The notes beneath the pieces were generated by a model, which worked only from the letters and a program-made list of their open reading frames with translations, was not told the origin of the DNA and made no database searches. The position numbers and the translations under genes are program-made. A stretch of 64,000 nt of DNA from Sphingopyxis terrae subsp. terrae NBRC 15098 (GTDB lineage: Bacteria; Pseudomonadota; Alphaproteobacteria; Sphingomonadales; Sphingomonadaceae), in the NCBI RefSeq assembly GCF_001610975.1, contig NZ_CP013342.1:930001-994000 (forward strand). Direction: 5' to 3'. Below, one piece after another: positions 33,405 through 46,248 of the stretch; within the stretch, counting starts at the first letter, position 1; every line of letters starts with the position of its first letter.

Positions 33405-33701
33405 ATGCAGAGCGAAAACCGGTTTTTCGACGATCTGGCCAAGATGGTCAACGGTATCGCAGGCACCGTCGCCGGTGCCGGACGCGAAGCCGAAACCGCG
33501 ATGCGCGAACGCGCGAAGGAATTCGTCGGCCGCATGGACTTTGTGAGCCGGGAGGAATTCGAGGCGGTGAAGGAAATGGCGGCCAAGGCACGCGCCGAAG
33601 CCGACGCGCTGAAGGCGCGGCTCGACAAGCTCGAAGCCGCGGCAAAACCGGCCGCCGCCGCGAAGGCGCCGGCCAAGCCCCGCGCCACACCCAAGAAGTA
33701 A
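33405..33701 (+). CDS. ubiK: UbiK/BMFP family accessory protein
   Basis: A 98-residue protein. NRFFDDLAKMVNGIAGTVAG opens the membrane-fusogenic (BMFP) helix, followed by a coiled coil (REEFEAVKEMAAKARAEADA, then LKARLDKLEA) and an Ala/Lys/Pro-rich tail. UbiK is a lipid-binding accessory factor of ubiquinone biosynthesis. The symbol rests on family membership only. Confidence 0.85.
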   Translation: MQSENRFFDDLAKMVNGIAGTVAGAGREAETAMRERAKEFVGRMDFVSREEFEAVKEMAAKARAEADALKARLDKLEAAAKPAAAAKAPAKPRATPKK

Positions 33702-33762
33702 CGGAGCGGGCTTTCCCCCGCGCGACTCGCCACCCGGCCCAAGTCGCGCTAAGGGCGCAGCC

Positions 33763-34269
33763 ATGACCGACGATATTTACGACGACGAGGACGGCCAGGA
33801 AGCCGCGCCGATGGATATGCTGGCGTCCTATTTTGCGGCGCACGACTGGCCGCACGAAATGATCGGCGAGGACGAGATCGTCGCGACCGCACAGGGCAGC
33901 TGGACTACCTATGAATTGCGCGCGGTGTGGCGGCCCGAGGACGGGGTGCTGCAACTGCTCGCCTTCCCCGACATCCGCGTCGTCGAGGACAAGCGCAGCG
34001 TCGCGCATGAAGCGCTCGCGATGATCAACGAACAGCTCTGGCTCGGCCATTTCGAGCTATGGTCGAACAGCGGCACCGTCCTCTATCGTCACGCGATGCT
34101 GATCGGCAGCGATGCGGCTATGCCGCTCGACATCACCGAAACGCTGGTCGAAAGCGCCATCGACGAATGCGAGCGCTTTTACCCGGTGTTCCAGTTCGTG
34201 CTGTGGGGCGGCAAGACGCCTGCCGAGGCGCTGGCCGCGTCGCTGATCGAAACGCGCGGCGAGGCCTGA
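33763..34269 (+). CDS. YbjN domain protein
   Basis: A 168-residue cytosolic protein of the YbjN/putative sensory-transduction regulator family, seen from ASYFAAHDWPHEMIGEDEIV, the central sheet (GSWTTYELRAVWR, LQLLAFPDIRV) and the C-terminal helix VESAIDECERFYPVFQFVLW. The fold is like type III secretion chaperones; the biochemical role is not settled. It follows ubiK by 61 bases on the same strand. Confidence 0.88.
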   Translation: MTDDIYDDEDGQEAAPMDMLASYFAAHDWPHEMIGEDEIVATAQGSWTTYELRAVWRPEDGVLQLLAFPDIRVVEDKRSVAHEALAMINEQLWLGHFELWSNSGTVLYRHAMLIGSDAAMPLDITETLVESAIDECERFYPVFQFVLWGGKTPAEALAASLIETRGEA

Positions 34270-34292
34270 CCCGTCGCGCCGGGCGCGCTTGC

Positions 34293-35252
34293 TTACCGCT
34301 TTTCGAAGGGCTTGAGGCCGGGGCCGATCTGATTGGCCCCGATCGCCAGCGGTTCGCCGCTCCAGTCGGCGACGAACACCGAGGATCGGCCGATGCCCTG
34401 CGGGATGCTCGCGCGATTGCCCTCGATCACCAGCCCGCGCGACGGATTGTCGCGGCTCTCGGCTGCGACCGCGATCAGCGCCGAGTAATTTTCCTTGTCG
34501 CGCCCCTGGACGAGCAGATTGCCCGTGATCCGTCCGGTCGAACCAGAGGGGAGATCGATGAGATAATTGGTCGCGGTCCCCTGCGTATCGTCGAAACTAT
34601 TGTCGCTGATTTCGACCTCGCGCGCGCGGGCCTTCAGATAATGGCCGCCGCTACCCTTTTCGAAGCGCGTGTGCGTCACGACGACGCGTCCATATTCGCC
34701 GGTATAGACGCTGTGCGCGCAGCTGAGCCCGCGGTCGCAGCGGCCAAGGCGCGAAAAGGTCGAGCGGTCGATCGTCAGCGTCGCCGCCGGATCATTGGCG
34801 GTCAAAATCCCTTCCTCGCTGTTGCGGAACAGGCTGTTCGCCACGTCGAGATTGCCCTGTTCGAGCCGGATGCCCGCGCCATTGCCGTCGGGAACGCGCA
34901 TATTCTGGAACACCAGACCGTCGACGCGCGCGGCGCGGCCGCGCAGCACCAGCGCCGCCTTGCCCTCGCAGCTCACGCCGTCGAAGATCGCGCGGCCTGA
35001 CTCGGCCGCGACGAAGGCAACGCGGCCGGCGGTCTGGACCGCGCAATCGCGATGATAGCCCGTTGCGATGCGGATCGTGCCGTCGCCATCGCCGATCGCG
35101 TCGACCGCCTCTTGAAGCCGCCCGAAGGCGCGGCCGCTTTCGGCGACCACATAGGGCGCTGCCCCCGCCTGCGCGGGCAGCGGCGCGGGCGCGAACAGCA
35201 TCGGCAGGGCGAGAAGCGGCAGCATGGGCCGGCGGAGAAGCATTTGGATCAT
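34293..35252 (-). CDS. exported right-handed beta-helix protein
   Basis: A 319-residue protein. Residues 1-28 form a signal peptide (ending LPAQAGA). The rest shows short repeating strands with Gly, Asn and Ile/Val at regular steps (LVFQNMRVPDGNGAGIRLEQ, then VANSLFRNSEEG, ITGNLLVQG, LVIEGNRASI), the mark of a parallel beta-helix as in pectate-lyase-like proteins. There is no clear catalytic motif. A surface or periplasmic carbohydrate-related role is possible but unproven. Confidence 0.8.
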   Translation of the reverse strand: MIQMLLRRPMLPLLALPMLFAPAPLPAQAGAAPYVVAESGRAFGRLQEAVDAIGDGDGTIRIATGYHRDCAVQTAGRVAFVAAESGRAIFDGVSCEGKAALVLRGRAARVDGLVFQNMRVPDGNGAGIRLEQGNLDVANSLFRNSEEGILTANDPAATLTIDRSTFSRLGRCDRGLSCAHSVYTGEYGRVVVTHTRFEKGSGGHYLKARAREVEISDNSFDDTQGTATNYLIDLPSGSTGRITGNLLVQGRDKENYSALIAVAAESRDNPSRGLVIEGNRASIPQGIGRSSVFVADWSGEPLAIGANQIGPGLKPFEKR

Positions 35253-35368
35253 CGCCACGCCATACCCCTTTTGCGGCCCCACGTCCTTCGCGAAGCTGGT
35301 TAACGGAGGCGCTGTCCCTTTGTCGGACAGCCCTCCCCCGCCGGGTTAACCCGCCCCCTTTACCGATG

Positions 35369-37990
<2,622 letters not shown>

Positions 37991-38008
37991 CGAACAGTCC
38001 AAAGAGAA

Positions 38009-38533
38009 TCAGGCAGCAAGCGGGCGGGCGAGAACGCGGTCGTCGTAGAGCTTTCCCCCGACGTTGAACTGGCGTGTCCCGACGTCGACGAAGCCCTGCT
38101 TGCGATAGAAAGCGAGGGCCCGATCGTTGCGGGCGTAAACGCCGAGCAACAGGCGGCGATGCCCTGCCGCAGCGTCAAGAGCGCAGCGCATCAGGGCGGC
38201 GCCAAGCCCGCTGCCATGAAAACGCGACAGCGAATAGATGCGCTTGAGTTCGATGTCGCCCGCCTCGGCAGCGGCGAGGTCGGGCCGGCCGATCAGCGCG
38301 AAGCCGATCGGCGCGCCGCCCGGCTGCGCCTCGGCAAGCCAGGCGCGCGCGCCCGACGCCAGATTGGCGCGATAGGCGGCCTCCTGATGCTGCGCCGCGC
38401 AATGCCCGACGATCGCCTCGCCATCGAGAATGCCCGCGAAGGTCTCGAGGAAGGTCGCGGCGCCGATCAACGCCAACGCGGCGGCATCAGCCTCTCCGGC
38501 CTCGCGGATCGCCCATGTCGGTCCGTCCTCCAT
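38009..38533 (-). CDS. GNAT family N-acetyltransferase inside the met operon
   Basis: A 174-residue GNAT protein: the acetyl-CoA motif region IYSLSRFHGSGLGAALMRCA and the C-terminal NDRALAFYRKQGFVDVGTRQ are typical. Its ATG (38533) overlaps the stop of the MetH N-half (TGATG), and the MetH C-half follows 18 bases later, so it is translated between the two halves. Substrate unknown. Confidence 0.9.
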   Translation of the reverse strand: MEDGPTWAIREAGEADAAALALIGAATFLETFAGILDGEAIVGHCAAQHQEAAYRANLASGARAWLAEAQPGGAPIGFALIGRPDLAAAEAGDIELKRIYSLSRFHGSGLGAALMRCALDAAAGHRRLLLGVYARNDRALAFYRKQGFVDVGTRQFNVGGKLYDDRVLARPLAA

Positions 38534-39588
38534 CAGGATGCCGCCGCCATCGTGAAGGGCTCCAGCCCGGCAAGGCGCGTGCGCACCGGCACCTCGGGAA
38601 TCCGGCGCGCGGGGAGGCCCTGTACGGCCTTTGCCATCGCTGCGATATGCGCCGGGGTCGACCCGCAGCAGCCGCCGAGGACGTTGACCTGACCATGGTC
38701 GGCCCATTCGCGGACCAGCGCCGCGGTCGTGTCGGGCAGTTCGTCATATTCGCCAAGCTCGTTGGGCAGGCCGGCGTTCGGATAGACCATCACCAGCGTG
38801 TCGGCGAGGTCGGAGAGCACGCGGACATGCGGGCGAAGCTGCGCCGCGCCGAATGAGCAGTTGAGCCCCACTGTCAGCGGCTTCGCATGACGCACCGCAT
38901 ACCAGAAAGCCTCGACCGTGTGGCCCGACAGGTTGCGGCCCGACAGGTCGGTGAGCGTCATCGAGATCATCAGCGGCAGCTCGCGCCCGACCCGCGCCTC
39001 CGCCTCGATCGTCGCGGCGATGCCGGCCTTGGCATTCAGCGTGTCGAAGATCGTCTCGATCAGGATGAAATCGGCTCCGCCCTCGGCGAGCGCGATTACC
39101 TGTTCGCGATAGACGTCCTTCAATTCGTCGAAATCGATCTCGCGATAACCGGGATTGTTGACGTCGGGCGACAGCGACAGCGTCTTGTTCGTCGGCCCGA
39201 CCGCTCCCGCGACGAAGCGGCGCCGGCCGTCCTCAGCCGCGAACTTGTCGGCCGCTTCGCGCCCTAGGCGCGCGCTTTCGTGGTTGATGTCAGCAACCAG
39301 CGCTTCGGCGCCATAATCGGCCTGGCTGATCCGGTTCGCGCTGAACGTGTTGGTCGAGACGATGTCCGATCCGGCGGCGAGATAGGCCTCGCCGATCGCG
39401 GTCACGACATCCTGCCGCGTCAGCGCAAGGATGTCGTTATTACCCTTCTGGTCGTGACCGAGGCCGAGCGATCCCGCATAATCGGCTTCGCCGAGCTTGC
39501 GAAGCTGGATCTGGGTGCCCCAGCCACCATCGGTGAGCAGGATGCGATCCTTCGCCGCCGCGATCAGGGCCTCGCGCGCTGAGATCAT
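38533..39588 (-). CDS. metH: homocysteine S-methyltransferase domain, N-terminal part of split MetH
   Basis: A 351-residue protein equal to MetH module 1: ILLTDGGWGTQIQLRKLG at the start, GLNCSFGA (first zinc Cys) and NVLGGCCGSTPAHI (Cys-Cys zinc pair). It binds and activates homocysteine and must work with the separate cobalamin protein at 35369. The start overlaps the metF stop (ATGA). Splitting of metH at this point is known in many alphaproteobacteria. Confidence 0.93.
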   Translation of the reverse strand: MISAREALIAAAKDRILLTDGGWGTQIQLRKLGEADYAGSLGLGHDQKGNNDILALTRQDVVTAIGEAYLAAGSDIVSTNTFSANRISQADYGAEALVADINHESARLGREAADKFAAEDGRRRFVAGAVGPTNKTLSLSPDVNNPGYREIDFDELKDVYREQVIALAEGGADFILIETIFDTLNAKAGIAATIEAEARVGRELPLMISMTLTDLSGRNLSGHTVEAFWYAVRHAKPLTVGLNCSFGAAQLRPHVRVLSDLADTLVMVYPNAGLPNELGEYDELPDTTAALVREWADHGQVNVLGGCCGSTPAHIAAMAKAVQGLPARRIPEVPVRTRLAGLEPFTMAAAS

Positions 39589-40523
39589 GCCGCCTTATCC
39601 TTTGCCGGCGCCACCGGCCGCAATCCCAGCATATGACAGATCGCATAGCTGAGTTCGGCGCGGTTGAGCGTGTAGAAGTGAAAATCGCGTACCCCGCCCG
39701 CGTAGAGGCGGCGGCACATTTCGGCCGCGACCGTCGCGGCAACGAGCTGACGCGCGGCGGGCAGATCGTCGAGCCCCTCGAACAGCGCGATCATCCATGC
39801 GGGGATTCCGGTGCCGCACATATCGGCCATGCGCCGCGTCTGCGAGACGTTCGACACCGGCAGGATGCCCGGCACGATCGGCGCGTCGATGCCCGCCGCA
39901 GCCGCGGCGTCGCGGAAGCGCAGGAAGGCTTCGGGCGAGAAGAAGAATTGCGTGATCGCGCGCGTCGCCCCGGCGTCGAGCTTGCGCTTCAGATTGTCGA
40001 GATCGGCCTGCGGGCAATCGGCGTCGGGATGCACCTCGGGATAGGCGGCGACCGAAATGTCGAACGGCGCGATCCGCTTCAACCCGGCGACGAGCTCGAC
40101 CGCATTGGCAAAACCCTCGGGATGCGCCCGATACGCACCGCCGCCGGGGACATCGCCGCGCAGCGCGACGATATGCCGCACGCCCGCGTCCCAATAGGCG
40201 CGCGCAACCTCTTCGATTTCACCGCGCGACGCCTCGACGCAGGTCAGGTGCGCGGCGGGCGGCACCGCGCTTTCGGACGCGATCCGTGCCACCGTCGCAT
40301 GGGTGCGCTCGCGCGTCGATCCGCCCGCACCATAAGTTACCGAAACGAAGCGCGGCGCCAGCGGCTCGAGCGTGCGGAACGTGTCCCACAGCTGCGCCTC
40401 CATCTTCTCGGTCTTGGGCGGAAAGAATTCGAAACTGACGCCGATGTCGCCTTCCAGATTGGCGAACAGCGGCGACGCCGCAGCGCGGCGCGCTTCGGCC
40501 AGCGCGTCGAGGGAAGTGGTCAT
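39585..40523 (-). CDS. metF: 5,10-methylenetetrahydrofolate reductase
   Basis: A 312-residue FAD enzyme that makes 5-methyltetrahydrofolate for MetH. Marks: SFEFFPPKTEKMEAQLW, FVSVTYGAGGSTRERTH, AAHLTCVEASR, VALRGDVPGG and TQFFFSPEAFLRF. The start overlaps the regulator's stop and its own stop overlaps the MetH N-half start, so the operon is tightly coupled. Confidence 0.95.
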   Translation of the reverse strand: MTTSLDALAEARRAAASPLFANLEGDIGVSFEFFPPKTEKMEAQLWDTFRTLEPLAPRFVSVTYGAGGSTRERTHATVARIASESAVPPAAHLTCVEASRGEIEEVARAYWDAGVRHIVALRGDVPGGGAYRAHPEGFANAVELVAGLKRIAPFDISVAAYPEVHPDADCPQADLDNLKRKLDAGATRAITQFFFSPEAFLRFRDAAAAAGIDAPIVPGILPVSNVSQTRRMADMCGTGIPAWMIALFEGLDDLPAARQLVAATVAAEMCRRLYAGGVRDFHFYTLNRAELSYAICHMLGLRPVAPAKDKAA

Positions 40524-41509
40524 GCGGCGAGCCTTTTGCCTTCGCCGTCGCCCGCGGCGACGGGGGGTTGATCCTGGTCACGGCGGCGCGCGCCAAGCCA
40601 CAGCTTGACCGCGAGCGCACCGCCTTCGAGTGTTTGCGTCCGTTCGAGCGTCAGCCCCGACGCGGCGAACCAGCCGCCGATCTGCGTATCCGAAAAGCCG
40701 AGGCGCGCGTGCGCCGCCAGCGCGCGCAGCTCCTCATCCTCGTGCGGCGCAAAATCGGCGACGAGCAAATGCCCGCCATCGCGCAGCACGCGGGCGGCTT
40801 CGGCGATGACCCGCTCGGGTTCGTGCGCAAAGTGCAGCGCCTGGTGGATAACCACCGAATCGACGCTGGCGTCGGCGATGGGCAGCGCGAGGAAATCGCC
40901 CTGCACCAGATCGACCGGCACTGCCTGATCCGACAGTTTGGCGCGCGCGATGCGCAGCATTTCGGGGCTGCGGTCGAGGGCGGTGATCCGCTGCGCCGTT
41001 GGCGCGAAGATTTCGGCCATGCGCCCGGTGCCGGTGCCGACGTCGAGCAGATGGCCCAGCGCGCGCCCGTGCATCATCGCGACCATCGCGTCCTCGACCT
41101 CGCTTTCGGCGACGTGGCGCGACCGGATCGCATCCCATTCGGCCGCATGGTCGGCGAAATAGCGTTCGGCCACCGCCGCGCGCTCGGCACGAACCGCGGC
41201 AAGCCGGCGCGCATCCTGCGCGATCACCAGCGCCTCGCGCGCCGAGAAGGGCCAAGACCCCGCAGCAGCGGCCATGTCGGCGCCCGGCCCCTGCTCGGCG
41301 ATGCGCAGGAAGACCCAGCTCCCCTCGCGGCGGCGCTCGACGATCCCGGCTTCGGCCAGAATGCGAACGTGGCGCGAAACGCGCGGCTGGCTCTGTTCAA
41401 GCACCGCCGCCAGCTCACCGATCGCCAGTTCCATCTCGCGCAGCAAGGCAACGACGCGCAACCGCGTCGGGTCGGCCAGGGCCCGGAAAATGTCGATCAG
41501 CTCGCTCAT
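40520..41509 (-). CDS. ArsR-family regulator fused to SAM-dependent methyltransferase
   Basis: A 329-residue fusion. Residues 1-85 are a winged-helix ArsR domain (LADPTRLRVVALLREMEL, LEQSQPRVSRHVRILAEAGI) without the usual metal cysteines. Residues 140-300 are a class I methyltransferase-like domain (LLDVGTGTGRMAEIF, ALDRSPEMLRIARAKL, VVIHQALHFAHEP). It is the first gene of the metF-metH operon. Fusions of this kind in methionine operons are described as SahR-like regulators that sense S-adenosylhomocysteine; here the same role is inferred from context. A perfect palindrome lies 10 bases before its start. Confidence 0.88.
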   Translation of the reverse strand: MSELIDIFRALADPTRLRVVALLREMELAIGELAAVLEQSQPRVSRHVRILAEAGIVERRREGSWVFLRIAEQGPGADMAAAAGSWPFSAREALVIAQDARRLAAVRAERAAVAERYFADHAAEWDAIRSRHVAESEVEDAMVAMMHGRALGHLLDVGTGTGRMAEIFAPTAQRITALDRSPEMLRIARAKLSDQAVPVDLVQGDFLALPIADASVDSVVIHQALHFAHEPERVIAEAARVLRDGGHLLVADFAPHEDEELRALAAHARLGFSDTQIGGWFAASGLTLERTQTLEGGALAVKLWLGARRRDQDQPPVAAGDGEGKRLAA

Positions 41510-41518
41510 CGCGGTATC

Positions 41519-41538
41519 ATATAAAGACTTCTTTATAT
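41519..41538. promoter_or_regulatory. palindromic operator of the met operon
   Basis: ATATAAAGA and TCTTTATAT separated by CT: a perfect 9+9 palindrome in otherwise GC-rich DNA, 9 to 29 bases upstream of ATG 41509. Its place over the promoter/ribosome region fits autorepression by the ArsR-methyltransferase protein. Confidence 0.75.
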
Positions 41539-41722
41539 GTGGTCAACGAATTGTCGAGCAACGACGGCGCGCGCGATTGCGACGATCGCCACCCCTGGGA
41601 CAAAAAGTCCGTTGCGCCCCCACTTACAACCTTGTAATTCCGGCGCCCGATCAACGGGAGCAGGATCGCATTGGTCCGGTCCGCCCGCCGGTCGAGAAGT
41701 TCAATCAAGAGGGGTATCCCAA

Positions 41723-42040
41723 ATGAAGAAGTCGATCACTCTGTCGCTCGTCCTCGCTGCGTCGCTGAGCGTTGCCGCTTGCTCGCAGAAGGCTGCTGAT
41801 GAAGCCGCTCCGGCCGACACCGCGGCCACCGAAACCGTCGAAGGCGCCGCCGACGGCGCGATGGAAGCCGCTTCGAGCGCCGCCGACGCGACCGCTTCGG
41901 CCGCGACCGACGCTGCCGCTGCCGCCGGCGATGCTGCCGACAAGGCTGGCGAAGCTGCCGACAAGGCCAGCGAAGCCGCTGCGGCCGCCAAGGAAGCGAC
42001 CGATGCCGCTGCCGCAAAGATGGAAGAAGCCAAGAAGTAA
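41723..42040 (+). CDS. small Ala-rich lipoprotein
   Basis: A 105-residue lipoprotein: signal MKKSITLSLVLAASLSVAAC with lipobox VAAC (Cys20). The mature part is almost entirely Ala, Asp, Glu, Lys, Ser and Thr in heptad-like patterns (GDAADKAGEAADKASEAAAA), so probably a long helix. AAGAGGGG precedes ATG 41723 and a terminator follows at 42075. Paralogue of the next gene. Confidence 0.82.
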   Translation: MKKSITLSLVLAASLSVAACSQKAADEAAPADTAATETVEGAADGAMEAASSAADATASAATDAAAAAGDAADKAGEAADKASEAAAAAKEATDAAAAKMEEAKK

Positions 42041-42074
42041 GCTTCCACTTTCGCCTGCACAGGCAAGGAAATCG

Positions 42075-42110
42075 GGGGTCGTCGACATGCGTCGGCGGCC
42101 CCTTTTCCTT
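42075..42110 (+). terminator. Rho-independent terminator
   Basis: GGGGTCGTCGAC pairs with GTCGGCGGCCCC (two G-U pairs), followed by TTTTCCTTTT. It lies 35 bases after the lipoprotein stop at 42040. Confidence 0.8.
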
Positions 42111-42231
42111 TTGCGATCAATACCCCGCGGCCACCGCGTCCCGCCGCACGGTTGCCAAGCCGGGCAGGCGCAGTTAGTCTCCGCGCCCAGTGGCCGGTTA
42201 TCCGGCCGCTTGCACATCGAAAGGAACATAT

Positions 42232-42525
42232 ATGCGCAAGATCATCCTCGCCTCGATGGCCGCAGCGGCCTTCAGCCTCGCCGCTTGCTCGGAAAAGGCG
42301 CAGCAGGAAACGTCTGAAGCCGGCGATGCGATCGCCGCCGATGCCGCCAGCGCCGGCGATGCCGTCGCCGATGGTGCGGCCGACGCCGCTGACGCGACCG
42401 CTGATGCCGCGAAGGACGCCGGCAACGCCGTCGAAGGCACCGTGAATGCCGCTGGCGACGCCGCTGCTGCCGCGGGTGACAAGATTCAGGAAGAAACCAA
42501 GAAGGCCGAAGCCAACGACAAGTAA
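42232..42525 (+). CDS. small Ala-rich lipoprotein, paralogue
   Basis: A 97-residue lipoprotein: MRKIILASMAAAAFSLAAC with lipobox LAAC (Cys19), mature part rich in Ala, Asp and Gly (AADAASAGDAVADGAADAAD) and ending KKAEANDK. Very like the gene before it in build and length, so probably a tandem duplication. GAAAGGAAC precedes ATG 42232, and its own terminator follows. Confidence 0.82.
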   Translation: MRKIILASMAAAAFSLAACSEKAQQETSEAGDAIAADAASAGDAVADGAADAADATADAAKDAGNAVEGTVNAAGDAAAAAGDKIQEETKKAEANDK

Positions 42526-42558
42526 GTCGTCGGCGGGCCCTTGGCCTGATAGGGAAAG

Positions 42559-42590
42559 AGGGGCTTCGCCGGAATGGCGGGGCCCCTTTT
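42559..42590 (+). terminator. Rho-independent terminator
   Basis: AGGGGCTTCGCC/GGCGGGGCCCCT stem with loop GGAAT, followed by TTTT, 33 bases after the stop at 42525. Confidence 0.85.
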
Positions 42591-42604
42591 CGCAGGAGGC
42601 GGCG

Positions 42605-42811
42605 ATGACGAAATTTCCAACCTGCGCGGCCTTGGCCGCGGCCCTGTGCCTCGTTGCCGGCTGCAGCCGCACCGACAATGAGCCTGGCCCCGGCGGCGTC
42701 ACGGTCAGCGAAGCCAAGGCGCTCGACGATGCGGCCGAAATGCTCGAAAGCCGCGACGGCACCGCTCCGAAAGCCGACACCGGCGCGAGCGGCGAAGACG
42801 GCGGCAAATAG
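42605..42811 (+). CDS. small lipoprotein, 68 aa
   Basis: A short lipoprotein: MTKFPTCAALAAALCLVAGC with lipobox VAGC (Cys20), then an acidic 48-residue mature part (EAKALDDAAEMLESRDG) with a Gly-rich end. AGGAGG stands before ATG 42605, a very strong ribosome site. Third small lipoprotein in a row. Role unknown. Confidence 0.75.
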   Translation: MTKFPTCAALAAALCLVAGCSRTDNEPGPGGVTVSEAKALDDAAEMLESRDGTAPKADTGASGEDGGK

Positions 42812-42942
42812 GCTTTCGCCAAAGCGATTGCCGCGATAGAAGCCAGGCGTCCCGCAACTGGCGCTGAAGATGGAGTTCCATCGGGGAGCGGGACCGATGC
42901 GAGCCGCGCGCCTGGGTGATCCGTCAGAAAAGGAGCATCCCG

Positions 42943-43620
42943 ATGGCCGAAGCACCGCAAACCACCATCGTCTTTCTGCTGTTTCCCGGCATCACCCAGC
43001 TCGATTTCACCGCCCCCGCGCAGGCGCTGTGCCGCCTGCCCGGCGCGCGGTTGATCGGCGCAGCGGCCAGCCTCGACCCGATCCCGACCGACTGCGGCTT
43101 TGCGATCCTGCCGACGCATGATTTCGCTGCGGCGCCGCAGGCCGATATACTGTGCGTCCCCGGCGGACATGGTGTCGCCGAAGCGTTGGGTGACCCGGCA
43201 ACGATCGAATTCATCGCGCGGCAGGCGGCGGGCGCCGCCTGGGTGACGAGCGTGTGCACCGGCGCCTTCCTGCTCGGCCGCGCCGGGCTGCTCGAAGGGC
43301 GGCGCGCGACCACCCATTGGGCCTATACGCATCTGCTGCCGATGGTCGGTGCGCGCCACGAAGCGGCGCGCGTGGTCGAGGACGGCCCCGTCGTGACGAG
43401 CGGCGGGGTAACGTCGGGCCTCGATTTCGCGCTGACGCTGGTCGCGCGGATGCGGGGCGACGCGGCCGCGCAGGCAATCCAGCTCGCAATCGAATATGAT
43501 CCGGCCCCGCCCTTCGCCGGCGGCCACCCCGACCGGGCGCCCGCCGCGGTGACCGAGGGGTTGAAAGCGCGCGTCTATGACGCAGCGGCGGCGCGGATGG
43601 CAGCGGCGCTCAAGAGCTAG
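42943..43620 (+). CDS. DJ-1/PfpI family protein
   Basis: A 225-residue protein with the class I glutamine amidotransferase-like fold: FLLFPGITQLDFTAPAQALC, ILCVPGGHGVAEAL and the nucleophile elbow VTSVCTGAFLLGRAGLL with the reactive Cys, then TTHWAY and VTSGGVTSGLDFAL. This order (D-F/VCTGA/TTHW) matches isonitrile hydratase-like (InhA) members and AraC-associated DJ-1 domains. A hydratase, glyoxalase or sensor role is possible. Confidence 0.9.
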   Translation: MAEAPQTTIVFLLFPGITQLDFTAPAQALCRLPGARLIGAAASLDPIPTDCGFAILPTHDFAAAPQADILCVPGGHGVAEALGDPATIEFIARQAAGAAWVTSVCTGAFLLGRAGLLEGRRATTHWAYTHLLPMVGARHEAARVVEDGPVVTSGGVTSGLDFALTLVARMRGDAAAQAIQLAIEYDPAPPFAGGHPDRAPAAVTEGLKARVYDAAAARMAAALKS

Positions 43621-43629
43621 AACCGGCCC

Positions 43630-44412
43630 CTATGCGCAGTTTGCGAGGGCGATCTCGTAGAGTTTGGGCCAATATTTGCCGGTGACAAACAGCCGCTTGC
43701 CCTTCGCGTCCCAGGCAATGCCGTTGAGCACGCTGTCGCTGTCGCTGACCCCGGCGTCTTTGCGCAGCCCGGTCAGGTCGATGTAGGAGACGATGGCGCC
43801 GCTGTCGGGGTCGATCCGCACGATGATGTCGCTCATCCACACATTCGCCCAGACCTGCCCGTCGATCGCCTCGAGTTCGTTGAGCATGGCGAGCGGACGG
43901 CCGCCGAAGCGAACGGTGACGCGGCGCTTTTCCGCCATCGTGGCGGGATCGAAGAAGCGCAGCGTCGGTGTCCCGTCGCTGAGCACGATCGTATCGCCGA
44001 GCGTCGTCACTCCCCAGCCCTCGCCCGAATAGGTGAAGTCGCCGACCGGCTTCAGATCCTTGAAACGCCAGCGATGGCCGATGCCGTTCTGCCAGGTGAC
44101 GCCGATAATCTGGTCGCGCCAGCGCGTGATCCCTTCACCGAACTGGTCGGCGGGGAGCGGCGTTTCCGCGAGCGCCTTGCCGGTCGCCAGGTCGAGCCGC
44201 GCGATGCGCGAATGGCCGTATTGCCCCGTCCCTTCGTAAAGATGGCCGTCGTCCCAGAACAGGCCCTGGGTGAAGGAGGACGGATCGTGCGGATAGGTCT
44301 GGACCACCCGGTAGCCGCAGCGTTCGATCGTGGCGCGCGGCGGCGGCGCAGGCGGAGCGACGGCGGCCGCGGGATCGGCGAGCAGCGCGGCAAGGACGAG
44401 AAGCAGGCTCAT
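43630..44412 (-). CDS. glutaminyl-peptide cyclotransferase (plant/bacterial type)
   Basis: A 260-residue exported protein. Residues 1-20 look like a signal peptide. The five-blade propeller of the family is clear: YPHDPSSFTQGLFWDDGHLY, EGTGQYGHSRIARLDL, QFGEGITRWRDQIIGVTWQN, MLNELEAIDGQVWANVW and VLNGIAWDAKGKRLFVTGKY. The enzyme converts N-terminal Gln to pyroglutamate. It is convergent with the DJ-1-like gene. Confidence 0.9.
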   Translation of the reverse strand: MSLLLVLAALLADPAAAVAPPAPPPRATIERCGYRVVQTYPHDPSSFTQGLFWDDGHLYEGTGQYGHSRIARLDLATGKALAETPLPADQFGEGITRWRDQIIGVTWQNGIGHRWRFKDLKPVGDFTYSGEGWGVTTLGDTIVLSDGTPTLRFFDPATMAEKRRVTVRFGGRPLAMLNELEAIDGQVWANVWMSDIIVRIDPDSGAIVSYIDLTGLRKDAGVSDSDSVLNGIAWDAKGKRLFVTGKYWPKLYEIALANCA

Positions 44413-44472
44413 GACCGCCTAGCTATGCTGCGGCGCATGAACTGGCAATGGCCCGGAAAAAGGTGAAGGGAC

Positions 44473-44508
44473 AAAAAAGGGCCGGAGGATTGCTCCTCCG
44501 GCCCCGTT
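44473..44508 (-). terminator. Rho-independent terminator of groESL
   Basis: 11-bp stem GGGCCGGAGGA/TCCTCCGGCCC with a 4-base loop (44479-44504), followed on the minus strand by TTTTTT. It stands 32 bases after the groEL stop. Confidence 0.9.
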
Positions 44509-44539
44509 TCTTGTTGGCTGAGCGCCGAACGGTAAGGAC

Positions 44540-46195
<1,656 letters not shown>

Positions 46196-46248
46196 TTAAT
46201 AAAAGCGCAGAAAACTGCGTAACTTCACACTGAAATCGGCAAACAGGC

